From Trogon surrucura (Eukaryota; Chordata; Aves; Trogoniformes; Trogonidae): DNA of 64,000 bases. Positions within the stretch are counted from its first letter, which is position 1; the number at the start of each line of letters is the position of its first letter. Both the position numbers and the translations under genes were made by a program. The notes under the pieces were generated by a model, which was not told where the DNA came from, did not search any database, and saw only the letters and a list, made by a program, of their open reading frames with translations. The stretch covers positions 7,079,942 to 7,143,941 of the forward strand of contig CM036619.1 of NCBI GenBank assembly GCA_020746105.1, written 5' to 3'. Shown here one piece after another: positions 12,431 to 25,647 of the stretch.

Positions 12431-13814
12431 AATCTATTTTACTCTGTGCTTTCGTTCTCGTCTGTGAAAGATCTTGTGAAATTACTAAGATTGTCCGTGT
12501 CTATGTATCATTTAATCCACAAAATTCTACGAAGTTCCTCAACCTCATTCATTTCAGAACACTGGCCTTTATGGAATGATATCTTACTAATTCAACAGTG
12601 TTAGAATATTAAATAACTATCCTGTTGTATGTCCATTGTACCAGAAAAATGCTACAGTGCCTATACATATATGCTGTTTTGGTGTATTCTTAAGATATCT
12701 ACTTCTTGTGCCAAAATGCACTGGAACATTCATTTAGTTTTAATTTTGTGATTATAGCAGAGAGATGGAAAAAAAGTCTTGTTTATTCTAAGCACTTTTG
12801 TTGATGGCATACAGGTTGCTATAAAATCTGGAAAGTCAGATCAATTTTATGAGCAATTAAATGGAGTCTGTCCAAACGTAATTAATTTTATGGCAGAGGT
12901 TGAGCAAGATGATGCTATAATATTCTTATATCTCTGATGATACGAGGAAAAGGTAGCTCACTGGCTATTAAATGTTTCCAGATGTTCACATTCCATATCA
13001 TTATTTATATTTCAGGTCTGTTCACTGTTTTGTTATTAAAGGAGTTCTTTTCTGGATCGTTGAATGTGCAATTTATGCATGCTCTAATGAATATTATTTA
13101 TACCAAGGTCTTTATGATAATTAACTATTCACTTAATAGACAGTGGCTGTCTTCTGTTCGTTTGCAATGTGACCAACAGTTAGATGTGTATCAGTGAAAA
13201 TAATAGTTCCCTCAGATTTCAGAGAAGATGAGGGAGGAAAAGCCACATAATGAAACATAGCTGGTTTTCTTAAAGACTGAATATGGAATAGCTGAGAATT
13301 TAGTTAATTACTTTCACAAAACTTCACTGAGATATTCTGCAAGAGGTGTGATTAGATTATACTCTCAGTTCAGAAATGAATATGATAGAAAAATCTGTCT
13401 GAATAAGACCAGAAAATTGAGATCTAGGAGTGTTCTGTTGCAGCTTTATATCCAGCATCACGGTTTACATATAACAAAACTTTAAAAACTCACAGTAGGC
13501 AATTCTGAACAAATATGTCTTTTCAAACAGTTTTTATCTCTCCTTCTCTCTTCCAAGAAATGAAGCTATTGTAGATGTCGGTATCTGGTCAGTCTAAGCA
13601 GCCATTTAAATGCCCACATTCCTTTGAGAATATTGTTAAATTAGGTATCTTAAACAACTATTATTTGGAAAAAAATCCCAAATTTAATTGACTGTTACAT
13701 GAAGAAATGCATTTCTTTCTACTAGTTCTGACAAGATGTCTACAGGTGCATTGTAGGCTCCTGTAATGTCCTTTATTTTTTGCAATATGGGTAAGGGAAA
13801 ATAGATGTTCCTAA
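12431..13814. other. Anonymous AT-rich DNA, no gene seen
   Basis: Nothing is recognised. The 12335-12604 and 12937-13197 plus frames (86-89 codons) have no family resemblance. The former begins inside the CR1 fragment. Confidence 0.55.
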
Positions 13815-13918
13815 TCAAAATTCATTCTACTTTTTTATTTTTAATGAATTTATTCTTATTTGTTTTCAAAATTCATTCTACTTTTTTATTTTTAATGAAT
13901 TTATTCTTATTTGTTTTC
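13815..13918. repeat. Perfect 51-bp tandem duplication
   Basis: The 51-base unit starting TCAAAATTCATTCTACTTTT is present at 13815-13865 and again, without a visible difference, at 13866-13916. The match runs two bases further before diverging. The unit is AT-rich. The identity implies a recent duplication or an assembly artefact. Confidence 0.95.
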
Positions 13919-15824
13919 TTGACACTCTCCTAAGTTTTTTCTTGGTTTTCATTGGGGGGCACTTCTATCTCCGTTATTACTCCTGTTCATTTTTTTTAAC
14001 CCCTTCTCGTTTTGAATTGTTCTGCTGGAGTAATATTCCACCAATACCATATATTATATTAGACGAGATCATACAGGATTAACACTGTGCAGAATTCAGA
14101 CAGGCACTATAATATGATCTGAAATGTCTCAATCACATTCTTTGTGTACTCTAATTTTATGCCTGAATTTTTGCTGCAGTTGAACATTAAACTGACGTCT
14201 TCAGAGATGCCTTTGTCCCTTTCTTCAGCTACTGCTGTTTGTCTTGAATGCTGCAAGGTTTGACAAGTGATTTAAGAGTTTCTTCTGCTTTATTATTTTA
14301 TTTTATTCAGTGCAGAATTTCATTTGCCATTAAATAACCCATTTATGTAAGATGAAGTCCCTCTGAAGCTCATCAACAGGCTCTTTGTCCTTGACTAAGG
14401 TTGTAAGAATAATTAATATTTGGGTCTGGCAGCCAAACAAAAGCTGATTAGCATTTAAACAAGTATATAAATGTTTCATTGTTTCTTCCCAAAATGAAAA
14501 CCTGGGATGAGCAGGTTACTATGTTTGATAATGCTCTCACTGAACATCAAATGAAATACTGTGGTGCTCACATAGTTGAAGACTCAGATCAATAAAGTGT
14601 CAGCTACTCAAAATTTCTGGGAGAGGTGGCAGCCTCATCACTCTCCAGTACCTCAGTAGATGCAGTGACCATCTAAGATGTGGAGAAGAGGCCTTTGTGC
14701 CTACAGAATAAGCTGGCTATAACCATCTGGTTATAAGGCAGACTAGGACAACCTTGCTCACAGATTTGAATTCTCTTCTGGATGCTGTTGTACTTTTCTT
14801 TTTAAGCTTCTGAGACAAGGATTTAAATCTGCTGTGGTTTGGTAGCTGAAGTGCAGACATGAGACCATGCTTCCTGACACAAGATGAGGTGGCGTCAATA
14901 GAGATATTACCCTTCAGCATCCAAGAGTTCATCCTCTTACCGAGATACACTGGTTTTTAGATGATTTTTTTAGAGTATTCATATTGCTGTACTTTCTTTA
15001 AGGGAAAGAAAATAATTAGCACATTTCATCTCCTTATGGCACGTTCTAACTATGGATTTATTGGAAAGAACAGTTGCCAACTGTTTGACAGCATAGATCT
15101 TCAGACATTGTTTCCAGACTGCTCTAGTCTACATTTAACACTGCAATTGTGAAAAAATCAGAAATAGACTTGGCAAAATAACTGTTCTTTATAGGTAATC
15201 CCCTGCACTTTTTTTCTTCTTTTTCTACCTTCCTACCACTTTTTCTAGCTCATCACTCATGACCTGTGATGATAATTACTAAATAGATTAAACTCTGCAA
15301 ACCCCAGAAAAGTTCATTGATTATTCCTTGCTGTATTAAAAAAATTACTATTTAATCCTATTTTCCTCATTCTTTTATCCAGTTCTTTGTTTTACCCTGA
15401 TATGCCTTCTTATTTGTTTCAAAATGTCATGTAACAAATCTTGTCAAAAGTGGAAATCTGAATTAATTATTTCTCTTTACTTATTAATTAAGAAAAATTA
15501 ATCTTATGTCACATGAAATGAAGTTCATAAAAGAATGAAAACCTTTGGTCTACTCAAGTCTAATTGAAGATCTATTTCTAGAAAATATGCAAAAGCCTGT
15601 GAACACTGGGACTTACGATTGCTACATACTGATGGAGAAGGGGTGATTTATTGTCACGTATGGATTTTCATGAGCCATCTGATTCTCTCCATGAAGATTA
15701 TTCCCTTCTGAGAAAGGCAAGCCAACATTTAAGAACTTTTATATTTATTTGCCTGTTTTTTTCAAAGGCAAACAGTGATAGTTTAGTCAGGAAATTTTAT
15801 ATTTGCAGTACACACTATGTTTTA
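13919..15824. other. Anonymous DNA, no gene seen
   Basis: There is no recognisable gene. Two short frames (14717-14950 minus, 14961-15152 plus) are unremarkable. The composition is AT-rich with T-runs near 13980 and 15205. Confidence 0.55.
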
Positions 15825-15825
15825 T

Positions 15826-16122
15826 CATAGAGTCATAGAACACATTGGGTTGGAAGGGACCTTTAAAGCTCATCTAATCCAGCCACCCTGCAGTGAGCAA
15901 AGACATCGTTAACTAGATCAGGTTGCTCAAAGCCCCATCCAGCCTGACTCTGAGTGTCTTAAGGGTATGGGCCCTACACCACCTCTCTGGGGAACTTATT
16001 CCAGTATTTCGCCATCCTCATAGTAAAGAACCTCATCCTACTGTCTAATCTAAATCTGCCTTGCTCTAGTTTGAAACCATTGGCCCTTGTTGGTTCACTT
16101 CTGCTAATGACTACAATGAGGT
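15826..16122 (-). mobile_element. CR1 3' end on minus strand
   Basis: It begins with TCATAGAGTCATAGAACACATTGGGTTGGAAGGGACC, the reverse complement of a CR1 terminus. It continues through ATCAGGTTGCTCAAAGCCCCATCCAGCCTGA and the antisense of the ORF2 tail (CCACCTCTCTGGGGAACTTATTCCAG), and is lost near 16122. Substitutions and a broken frame make it an older copy than those at 9.7 and 17.6 kb. Confidence 0.92.
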
Positions 16123-16359
16123 CAGAAGGGCTATTTACAGACAGCAAAAAGCTGTTACGGGACCAGGACTGATGATGATGATGATAGTGATTCTGATTCT
16201 CTCAAGACAGATGTCCTGGGAAAGCTCAGAGTGCTTCTAAAACAGGGTATTTTCAGAATCTATCAAATATACACTGGAAAAAAATGAGATATTCATAAGG
16301 TGCTAGCTGTCACTTTCCATTTAGGAGAGTGGTTTGAGTGCTCTATGAAGTGTTTTTCT

Positions 16360-16432
16360 CCTGTAATACGGTGGTTAGAGCACTGACCCTGGATAGGAGA
16401 CATCCACCTTTCACTTTCTCCTTCATTAAATG
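16360..16432 (+). repeat. Decayed tRNA-like repeat
   Basis: GTGGTTAGAGCACTGACCCTGGATAGGAGACATCC resembles the head of old amniote tRNA-like dispersed repeats, whose usual wording is a GTGGTTAGAGCACTCACCTGGGAT-type start followed by a GGTTCAA-type B box. Here the B box is destroyed (CACCTTTCACTTTCTCC), so no polymerase III promoter is left. The family assignment is tentative. A (GAT)5 run lies nearby at 16171-16185. Confidence 0.3.
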
Positions 16433-17636
16433 GGACTAATGCTCACGTCCTTCAGCTTCAAGGAATACCCAGTGGTGATACCTTAGGGAGGATGGTTCCA
16501 ACATTTTTTATCATGCCACTTCCTGGGAGAGCTTGAAAGAGTTCAAGATCAATGGAACCTAAATATTTCGTGGAAACATGTTCCCTGGTAGCTGAGATGT
16601 TCACCCGAAAGAACAACAAAGGTCATATATCTCCAAAATAAAAATTAAAATAGAAATTAGAAATTCAAAGAAAAGTTAAAGGCCAACTGGCTCAATAGTT
16701 CACGAGGACAGGAAGCTATTTCTCAGTACTATCCATGGATATCTACTACAGGCTTCCCTAACATCCTTGTTCCTTTCAACAATCAGAGGGAGATCTGTAG
16801 AAATACCTGATACCTATCCAAATCTTCATGTCAGCTATGATTCATGACCTTTGATACAGCAAGTAAATGAGCAGAAATTGAGATTTATTTAATGTTATGT
16901 AACGAGCCTTGGGGTTAAGGGTCCAAGCTCTTTGACACAGTCAGCCTTAGTCATTAGAAGGAAGCTATTTCAGTAATGAATTATTACAACCCTGGGAGTA
17001 CTTTGGTCATGGTTCATCACCATGGTACACCGTGGACCTTAATAGTGTCTTACAATGTCAATATGTGCTTTATTTAAGGTTCGTATCATTTTAACCAGTC
17101 AGAAAGGATAAAACTCACTCCCGTGCAGCAGGCCAGAACATGACCTATTCATCATGCTGGTCCCACATGAGTCCTCAAAATGCATTTTAACTGAAATGGA
17201 AGAGACACATAAAGCTTCTGTGAGGTCTTTTGGCCACAGCTGAATTTCAACTGGGAATAGGAAGGCATCAATTCACAAATAAGTTATTTCATGGAAAATT
17301 TTGCCATCAATCAGATTAGCTAAATGACATGAATAATTTGTCTAGGCTTACCTACAGTATCTGAAACTTGTCTTTGGATATAGTCTTGGATAGGAAAATT
17401 TCATGGTAAATAGTGGCAGAAAAAGAGTGAAGGTGGGGTTCTTTTAGATTTAACATTTCATTCATTTAATGTAAAAACAAAGTATTCAACATCAGGCATC
17501 CACCTTCTTCATGATGGACAGAAAACTAAAGTCCTATTAAATGCTTAAATGTCAACCTTTTCTCTCTGGGTTCCACTCTCTTTCTTCCCTCTGTTCTTAC
17601 ACTAGATAATTGCCAGAGTTCCACAAACAGGGGGCT
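16433..17636. other. Anonymous DNA, no gene seen
   Basis: No open frame above 60 codons and no recognisable repeat. The composition is ordinary non-coding. Confidence 0.55.
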
Positions 17637-18137
17637 TTTCAATGAAGGACAGGGAGCTGCTTGAGAGAGTCCAGCGTAGAGCCACAAAGATGGTGAAGGG
17701 AGTGGAGCATCTCCCTTATGAGGAAAGGCTGAAGGAGCTGGGTCTCTTTAGCTTGGAGAAGAGGAGGCTGAGGGGTGACCTCATCAATGTTTATAAATAT
17801 GTCAAGGGGGAATGTCAGGAGGACGGAGCCAGGCTCTTTTCAGCGGCGTCCACTGACAGGACAAGGGGCAATGGGTGGAAGCTGGAACACAGGAGGTTCC
17901 AGAAAAATATGAGGAAAAACTTTTTTACTGTAAGGGTGACCGAGCACTGGAACAGGCTGCCCAGGGAGGTTGTGGAATCTCCTTCTCTTGAGACATTCAA
18001 AACCCGCCTGGACGCGTTCCTGTGCGCTCTAGTGTAGGTGGTCCTGCTCTGGCAGGGGGGTTGGACTAGATGATCTTTAAGGTCCCTTCCAACCTCTAAC
18101 ATTCTGTGATTCTGTGATTCTGTGATTCTGTGGTTTT
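17637..18137 (+). mobile_element. Young 5'-truncated CR1, sense on plus strand
   Basis: This is the last 500 bases of a CR1. The ORF2 C-terminus is open at 17642-18037. A 3' UTR follows with AAGGTCCCTTCCAACC at about 18080, then ATTCTGTGATTCTGTGATTC repeats to about 18135. It is a near-exact inverted sister of copy B at 9735-10290 and shares its private wording ([20 protein letters not shown]). It belongs to the most recently active CR1 subfamily in the window. Confidence 0.95.
17642..18037 (+). pseudogene. CR1 ORF2 C-terminal fragment, frame intact (131 codons)
   Basis: The frame is uninterrupted from the truncation point to the natural ORF2 stop. Residues 2-20 read [19 protein letters not shown] and the C-terminal part contains [20 protein letters not shown]. 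The endonuclease domain and all RT catalytic motifs ([13 protein letters not shown]) are missing because of 5' truncation, so the fragment has no enzymatic function. Absence of any stop over 130 codons agrees with recent insertion. Confidence 0.85.
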
Positions 18138-21100
18138 GTACAACAATAAAAAAGCTCAACCTGACTTCCTCTGTTCAAAATTATTTTTCTTCATAAAGGA
18201 GAAACATTTTTGTTTAGCTTATTACACTAAACTTTCATTAATTTCAAGTAAATTTTGAACGTTAAAGTATTATTTTTACAAACGTAATCATGTAACTTTT
18301 AAAAAATAACCCACCAAAAAAATCCACGTGTTTGGAAAAAGATAAACTAAGCATAGCTATTTCCTACCTGTTTTATATAAAAAGTACCTTTGTTTTGAGT
18401 CTGCTGTTTTACCTAGAAATCCAGAACATAAAGCAAAAGCAAGTAGTACTAAAAAACATTCTGCATAAAATCATACTGGTAGACTGGTAGATGGTTTTAT
18501 TGCTTTACCAGGCTCTGTGTATGCCTGCTGGACTCCATCACATAAGATTAAACAGGAGCTTCATTCCTTATATTTACTGGAATCTGAGAAGTCAGTAATA
18601 TTCCTTCTAGAAGAAAGTATTACAGGACAGCCTAAATGTCTTATAATTATATATCTCTTTTTTTCCTCACTATTAATAGTGTTATAATATCCTTGGGCAA
18701 AGATTGGGCTCAGAGAAAACCCATCACTTCATATTAATTTTCCTTACTGTTTCCCTCAAAGCACTTTATAGTTGACTAAGTAACAGATACAGATGTACCT
18801 AGTATAATACAAGAGAAGCTAGTCTTTACAGAACACAGGAGTGTAAATTTAGGATTTCAGTAAGTAATGTTTCTTCACACATGTTCACCATATAATGGTG
18901 TGTTAAAAACAACATAACCACAAAAGCAAAAACAGAACATCTAGAAATTGCACCCAACAGAAGAACTTAAGACTCACAAAACAGAACTCTTCAGGGTTCA
19001 GCTGCTCTATTGTACTCCTGTTTAGCTGAGGTAACAATCAGTTCCTATCATAATCTCAAAGGTACTTCTGAAGCTTAAATAATGAAACAAAGAAAGTTCA
19101 ATGTTTATGATCAAGTGTGCAAAGGCCAGCAGACTGCTCCCGTTACTTCGGCTTTACTATATCCCAGGAAATAAGCATATTGAGTCAATTAAAAATGAAA
19201 GGACTTATAGTGGATTCATGAATTACTGTGAATGATTTTACCCCTTATTAGGGCATAAGGAATATGCAGACTTTTGTTATTTATTATAACCGTGCAGTGC
19301 TTCTGCTAAGTGACGTGCAGCAGGACTGTTGCACTTAGTATGGTATGTGGCTATAGATCTTCCTGCATTATCTTTTTGTTTGTTTGCTCGTTTGTTTTTC
19401 CCATAAATTGCTTACAGCTAGCATAACTCTTTCTGTCTGGCAAGCTCTTTGGACATTCAGAATGACAAAGGCAATTATGAAATCTTCCATTTCTATCTGT
19501 GTAGAACAACGAAGCAGTAGTTGAAATGAGGACAGTGTTTTTAAAACATGCTGGAATTATTAGAAAGGGAAAGATTTCATCCCTTCCATGAATTTCTTTT
19601 TTTACCAATATGTCCAGTGATGTATAGTTCAACTGGATAAAATATTGATTGCAGAAATTCCCCTTATACAGAATTATACGTGTTCTAGATGGTCTCATGG
19701 TTACAAATGCATAGATGCAAGCCAAGGGGAATGGGAAATGGATTTCTGAACATCTGTTTTCCTTATGGGACGTGGAGGTTAAAAATCAGATGATTAAGAA
19801 AATTGTCTTAATATTTCCATCTAGAACAATAGGATTAGTGAGGTATCACCTCAATGCATTTTAGACTTTTCTCCAGCATGCCAATGCAAACAGAATAAGC
19901 TTTATTTACTATCTGTTATGAGAGTTTAAAATTTCATCCAGGAAATGTCACTGTTTGCAGCAGCTTTAGTAGGGGTCACAAGACTTGTGCACTGTCTTAA
20001 AGGCTAGATATCACTTACTTTTCACTGAAATCACTGCATTCTGTAAGATTAGCTGGAAGAAGGATTTTTTTTCCTTCTGTGAGTCTGGTGTTCATCCCCT
20101 CATTGCCTGAGTAGTTTGAACAATTCAGTCTTCCATGTGCGTTGAATGAATGCTAATAAACTACTCTTTTTTTTGTACAGATTCAATTCTTCTTAGCCTT
20201 TTTTTTTTTTTTTTTGCTCTTTCCTCCTGCAATTATATAAGCTTGGGTTTAGAGCCAAGATGCTTAGAAACTACCATATATTAAAACTTGAATGGAAGTG
20301 CTCCTGGCAATATGTTTCCATAAAGACCTTTCGTGGAATTAATACATACACAAGAATCTCTCTCCCTAGTGTCTTTTTGGTGCATTTCCAAATAATCACT
20401 GTTAGTTATGAGAGGATGGTTTATTCACACTTTTATTCCAATATGCTTAATCATTTCCATCAAATTCATTGGAAAAAAGTCTTCTTCAAATTCATTGAGA
20501 TTGCTAATTGTCTAACAATCAGTAAAAATTATTTCAATGTATGCAGCACAACTAAGTAAATATATATTTTTATAGCTCTTTTATGTCAAAGATTTTTTTT
20601 GACAGCTAAATTTCAGTCAGTGAGAGGGCACTAAAAGGTATATCTATTTCCAAATTATTCTGAGTTAGTTTGGCTAAATATACACAGTTATATTAGTGAC
20701 ATCATATTTCATAAAGTGACCCTGAAGTCGCCTCCCTAAAATGTCTTTGGTCTTTGATTCCACACACTCAGAAGTAAAACCAAACCAATAGATAAATTAT
20801 ATTCTGCTAGTATCTCTGTTGGAAACAACATCGTCTCAACACATCTGCAGAAACAACGTGAAGCAAGGTATCCTGACTGGACAGCTTAACATTTGGACAG
20901 CTGAAGTACTGAAACAATTCTCGAGATGTGGATAAAGAATAGCTAGTATTTTATTTTTTTTTTAATGCAAACAAACAAAAAAACCCACAACCATCAATAA
21001 ACCAAATCAGAACCTGAAAATAGCTTACTAATCTTTCCTCATAAGATTAGATATGTGAGAAAGATAAAGCCTAGACCCCCAATTCTATTTAATTCCTAAG

Positions 21101-22255
21101 TACCCTACAGTCTTGTTTCAGTGAAACAGTAGTAATGTTTGTTCTATGGTGGCACCAACAGGTCACAGCTAAGAGTGAGGACTTCATAAGGCTCAGCGTA
21201 ATAGAAAGACATTTAAAAAGCTCTAATATCATCCTTTCTAAACATACGAGACAGCATGAGGAAAGAAGCACTGTTCCCAATTTATTAAGAAAAAAAAACA
21301 ACATAAGCTATCCCAAAGTCACTCTACTATAGAGCCAAGAATTGAGCAATTTTTGTTAAAAATAAATCAGGTTATGACAACGTTAAAAGCCTGCCTAGCA
21401 AATATTGCTACAATTTCTTTATTTTTTTCTCCTCTGTAAGTTTATCTCTCAACACTGTGATCTAGAATTCCTCCTGATTTTTCTTCACTACCAAATCTTT
21501 TGTTTTCCTCATATACTAGTCCTTCCTCTCCATTACAGCTCTCTCACCCTTCTTAAGATTTATGCGACTTCTACCACTTCTAGACTCTCACTTTGGTGTC
21601 TCTTTCATCTTCTTCTTGCACAAGCAAAGTTTCCTTTTGGAGCCATCTCAGCTGTGTTGCTGCAGCATCCTGAACTGAAATAAGGGGGTTGCAATGTCAT
21701 ATCTGTCAGGGCCCAGTGAGAAACCTCATGGTCAGAAACGAATTCTGCTGAACCACCTGGTTAACTGTCCATTGGAAAATAATTGAGAAATGTGAAACAT
21801 GAAATGGGAAAGGGAAAAAACCAAATAAACCAACGCATTTTTCCTACATGGCAATCACAGATTATCTCTCGAAGTCATGATGAAAAAATAGGAAGGCAAA
21901 TTAAAAAATCCTGGACTTTTTATTCAGAAGACTGTACAGTGAAAATTCAGAGTGGAAGAGCCTTTAATAGAGCTCAGAAAAAAAAAAATTGTCTTATTTA
22001 TTTATTTATTTATAACATAAAGAGAAAGGTTAACACAAGCTTCTGGTTTCAAAATAGGAAACACTCAGGAGAGGGAGTTTATTTTTCTGGTACAAAAGCG
22101 TCCACATGATCCCTGAAAATATATTTTGTCCTCTTGTTATCCAGCACAGAGAAGATGTGGATTGTTTCCTATCTGTTACAGACTTCTGAATTTTTTTCTT
22201 TAGCCCAATCTGTGATGGTAGTTTCACTGTAAATGAGTTCTTCCTTCTCACCTAG
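18138..22255. other. Anonymous AT-rich DNA, no gene seen
   Basis: About 4.1 kb with no recognised gene or dispersed repeat. Simple sequences are a T-run at 20199-20215, another T-run near 20950 and (TTTA)n near 21996-22013. The 124-codon minus frame at 19351-19725 and the plus frames at 20260-20559 and 21783-22109 show no family resemblance or convincing splice sites. Confidence 0.5.
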
Positions 22256-22535
22256 GTCTGTGAGCAACATGGAGCATCATGAACAAAAGGCTCTGCTGGT
22301 AGAAGTGGAGGGAGAAATTCCACCAAGGAATTTCATCCTTGATATGCCATATTGGCAGGAAGTCTTACAAAGGTCTCCAGAAAACAGATTAAATATGAAG
22401 CACTTGTCTGAATGGCTGTTTTGTCTCCCTTCATCCCTACACATGGCCATAATAATGAAAGGTGACAGACACTGTTACTCTCCAGAGATTCTTCTTAACC
22501 CAAATTGCAAAACCTGCATCCTGCTTCTTACCTAA
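22256..22535 (+). other. Weak candidate coding exon (88-codon frame)
   Basis: A pyrimidine-rich stretch ending TTCTCACCTAG at 22255 could be a splice acceptor. Shortly after it lies an ATG at 22269 in a good context (A at -3, G at +4), opening an 88-residue frame to the stop at 22533-22535. The peptide includes GEIPPRNFILDMPYWQEVL, which looks protein-like but matches no family I know. A possible donor (AAAGGTGAC) lies near 22460. There is no supporting neighbour. It could equally be a chance frame. Confidence 0.2.
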
Positions 22536-25500
22536 GCCTTTGACTGAGAACAGTAATTTAGATCCCAGTGAGAGCTCAGTTTATTATTCCGTAATAATAA
22601 TAAAATAGATAATCTGTTGCATTCAGAAATTCAAGCCTTGGTTGCAAAAGGCAGAGATCTCCCCAAAACCCCAGAGAAATATTTTCTTATTCAGGTTTTA
22701 CAAGCAGTTGTAATTTCATCACATACCTCTTAATCCTCCATTGTGAAGTGTTACATGAGAAAAAGAGCAATCAGATCCATAATATGCCTTCTCTCATGTT
22801 TTCAAATATCTCAGTCAAAATTTCACATATTGCCTTAATTTCTGCAGAATTACTTCCTGAAATATCCCCTAAATCTTGCTGCAGAGATTTTGTCGCCTCT
22901 TTCTGAGACATTGCCTGTTTATTACAGCTGTTCTCTGATGCTCAAGTAATACAGCATTTGATTCCTTTACCTAATATTGGTAAGATTCAAGTCTCCAAAG
23001 ATTTGAATGTTTAAATAAAAAATGTTTTAGTTCAACCCCATCTCACATCAACTATTATTGATAAGACCACAGTCACACACAGTTGACTGTCACTCAGGTA
23101 TTTATGGAGGCAGAAATATAAATCCCATTCCACCACACTGTTAATCAATCTTTGTCACTCCACCAAGTTACTCTATCTGATAAGCTCCACCGTGGCTAGA
23201 AGAAAGGGAAAAAAGGGTTCTGTAAATGGAAGCCCTGCAGTCCAAACTGTCAGAGCAAAGGAAATGCAGCACTGGGAGGAATACAGCTGTGCCTGGCAGC
23301 TTCAGGTTTTCAGGTCAGCACAAGTCACCAAAACACCCACTGCAGCTGGCCCGTTTCTCCAGCACACTCACAGCTCTCTACTATAGCCACCAGTCCTTGG
23401 ACCCCTTCTCCAACGTGTCGTTTTGTTCATTCAAACCACAACACACTCTCACAGTCCAGATTTGCCTTTCCTTGCCCTTCTTACCACTCACCTGAGCCAA
23501 TCGTCATCATAAGCACTGTCACGCTGAGACCATCCCTACTGGCTCTGATCTGTCAGCCTGCAGGAGCTCGCCAGGAAGGTAGCTAATCCATCACAGGTGG
23601 CCTGGGCACTATTCCCATTAATGGATCATCTGGTTTGTGGCAGGTCTAAATTGTATCCCAAAGGCTGTCTTCACCACTGTGATGCTCAAGACAGTCTGCA
23701 TTTCAACCCAGGCTTCCCGTGGTGATCACACTGCCAATGTTTGCTCATGCCCTATGGTAAGGTGAGATCGAGTCAGCTCTGTCTTATTGACAGGGAAATA
23801 GGCGCATAGGCTGAGTGTTGGCGGTGGGTAGAGGTGCACAGTTAGCAGCCAGACAGATTCAATCAACACAACATCCTGCTATGGACTGTGTCCAGAGGCA
23901 ACATTGACTCTTTCCTCTCTACCGGTTATCATACTGAAGGTGAACCATTAAACACCAAGGTTGTCCCACAGATAGATGCAGATTCCTGCTTCTGTTTTGA
24001 ATGGTTTGTGGACAGTTTTTCTAAGAACAATGAAAAGCCACAAAAGACTTTCCAAATAGAATGAGCGTCCTGGCCTGTCAGAACTATGAGATGACTCAAG
24101 AAACAGAAAATACCAGGGACTACCAGCAGCTCTTGACCAGGCAGAACAGGAAATAGACCATGAGGGACAGTTCTGGTAAGGACGCCTAGGTACTAGACCG
24201 TGAATGCTGCTGAAAGTTCTGCTGGCGTTCATAGAAGTCACCCTGTGCTTACGTGAAGGGTAACCTTGCTGCAGAAGAAAAGAATGGAGGAGAATGAGGA
24301 TCTTTTGGAGACTGTCACAGGACAAGAGCTGGATAGAATGTCTTTAATATCTGCAAATAGAAATATGATAAAATGTGCCAAGTGCAAACTTGCAAATTTC
24401 TTCTGGGATGTTGCTATGAAGGTAAACAGACATCAACAACAAGGTAATTATATCAGTAAATAGAAGCAAGAGTAAAGGGAGTCACATATAGACAGAGTAT
24501 AGAGATAGCATGATGGATAGCAAATGCAGGGAAGGGGAGAACATCACTAAAGAATGCTTCTTCCATAAGAGTTTTTTCAGGAGGATCATTTTCTTCAGAA
24601 TAATGTATTTGAGCTTTGTTGGGAAAACTTGCTGAGTGAATCTGATATACAAAATGCTGTGGTCACACATTGAGTTTCTAATTAGCCCGGGAACTGTGAA
24701 GGTGGGGAGTAAGGGTAAGAGGTTTGGTTTAGGGCTTACCATGAGAGAAAACATGGTGTAACCCCAGTCCCAACTTATGTTCACTGATTACGTTGGCTCC
24801 TTATGAGGCAGGAATAGGTATATCGCAGCCTGCGCTTCCCTCGTGGGAGCTGGAACAGCATTGGATTGGACAAAGTTGGCCCAAAGTGCCCTCTTCACCA
24901 GTTTTGATGGCATGGCTCCTGCTGGGCTAGCAAATGTTCTGTAACATGCAGCAGACTGTGACAATGCATATGGCATTTGGGACACTGCTGTGCAAGTGAT
25001 TGTTTTATATTTTTTTTACAAAGGTCCCAGCTGGAGAGTGAGAGCCAGTGTTTTCCAGGTAGGAATCATAACTCAGAGCAAGAAGGGGTTTCTAATAAAG
25101 CTATGAACTTTTGGTCTCCTGACACTGAGTGCTCCTGCCTTACAGAGAGAAGGGGGTGTCAACACTCCTCAGGGTCAGATGGGGATATCTGGTGACTTGT
25201 CCAGCATCCACGCACTCAACACAATTTATATAATTTGTCTCACAGTCCATCAAGGGCTGTGACTGAGTGTCTACATTTAAAATTCAAATACTTACAAATC
25301 CCTTTGTACAGGCAATATATAATTACACATACACTATTTCACAACTGGATAGTTGGCAAATATTCATCTAGTGATGTTGATTGTTACCACGATAGATATG
25401 GTCTCTACCTAATGGTATCATTTACCCCTGTTTTGATGCTGCTTCACATAGACTTCTCTCTACACCAGTTCTTCATTACCCGGCAAGAGAATCAAGCAGG

Positions 25501-25647
25501 GAGATTCAGAACAATAATTGCTGTCTGGGGCATTTGGTACTCCGAAACAGGGCGTCAACATTATTGTGAAAGCCCGTGTCTGGCCTGTTTTGCTAAACTG
25601 CTACTCTAGAAGTTGTGCGCTTCGTATTTGTTTCCTTTTCTATACAG
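22536..25647. other. Anonymous DNA, mixed composition, no gene recognised
   Basis: About 3.1 kb, with 23180-25640 somewhat richer in G and C than its flanks. The 125-codon minus frame at 23948-24325 and the 124-codon plus frame at 25235-25609 match nothing I know. A tiny spliceable-looking segment lies at about 25024-25058 (TTTTTTTACAAAG before, GTAGGA after) but its acceptor is weak. It is immediately upstream of the better exon candidate at 25.65 kb. Confidence 0.45.
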
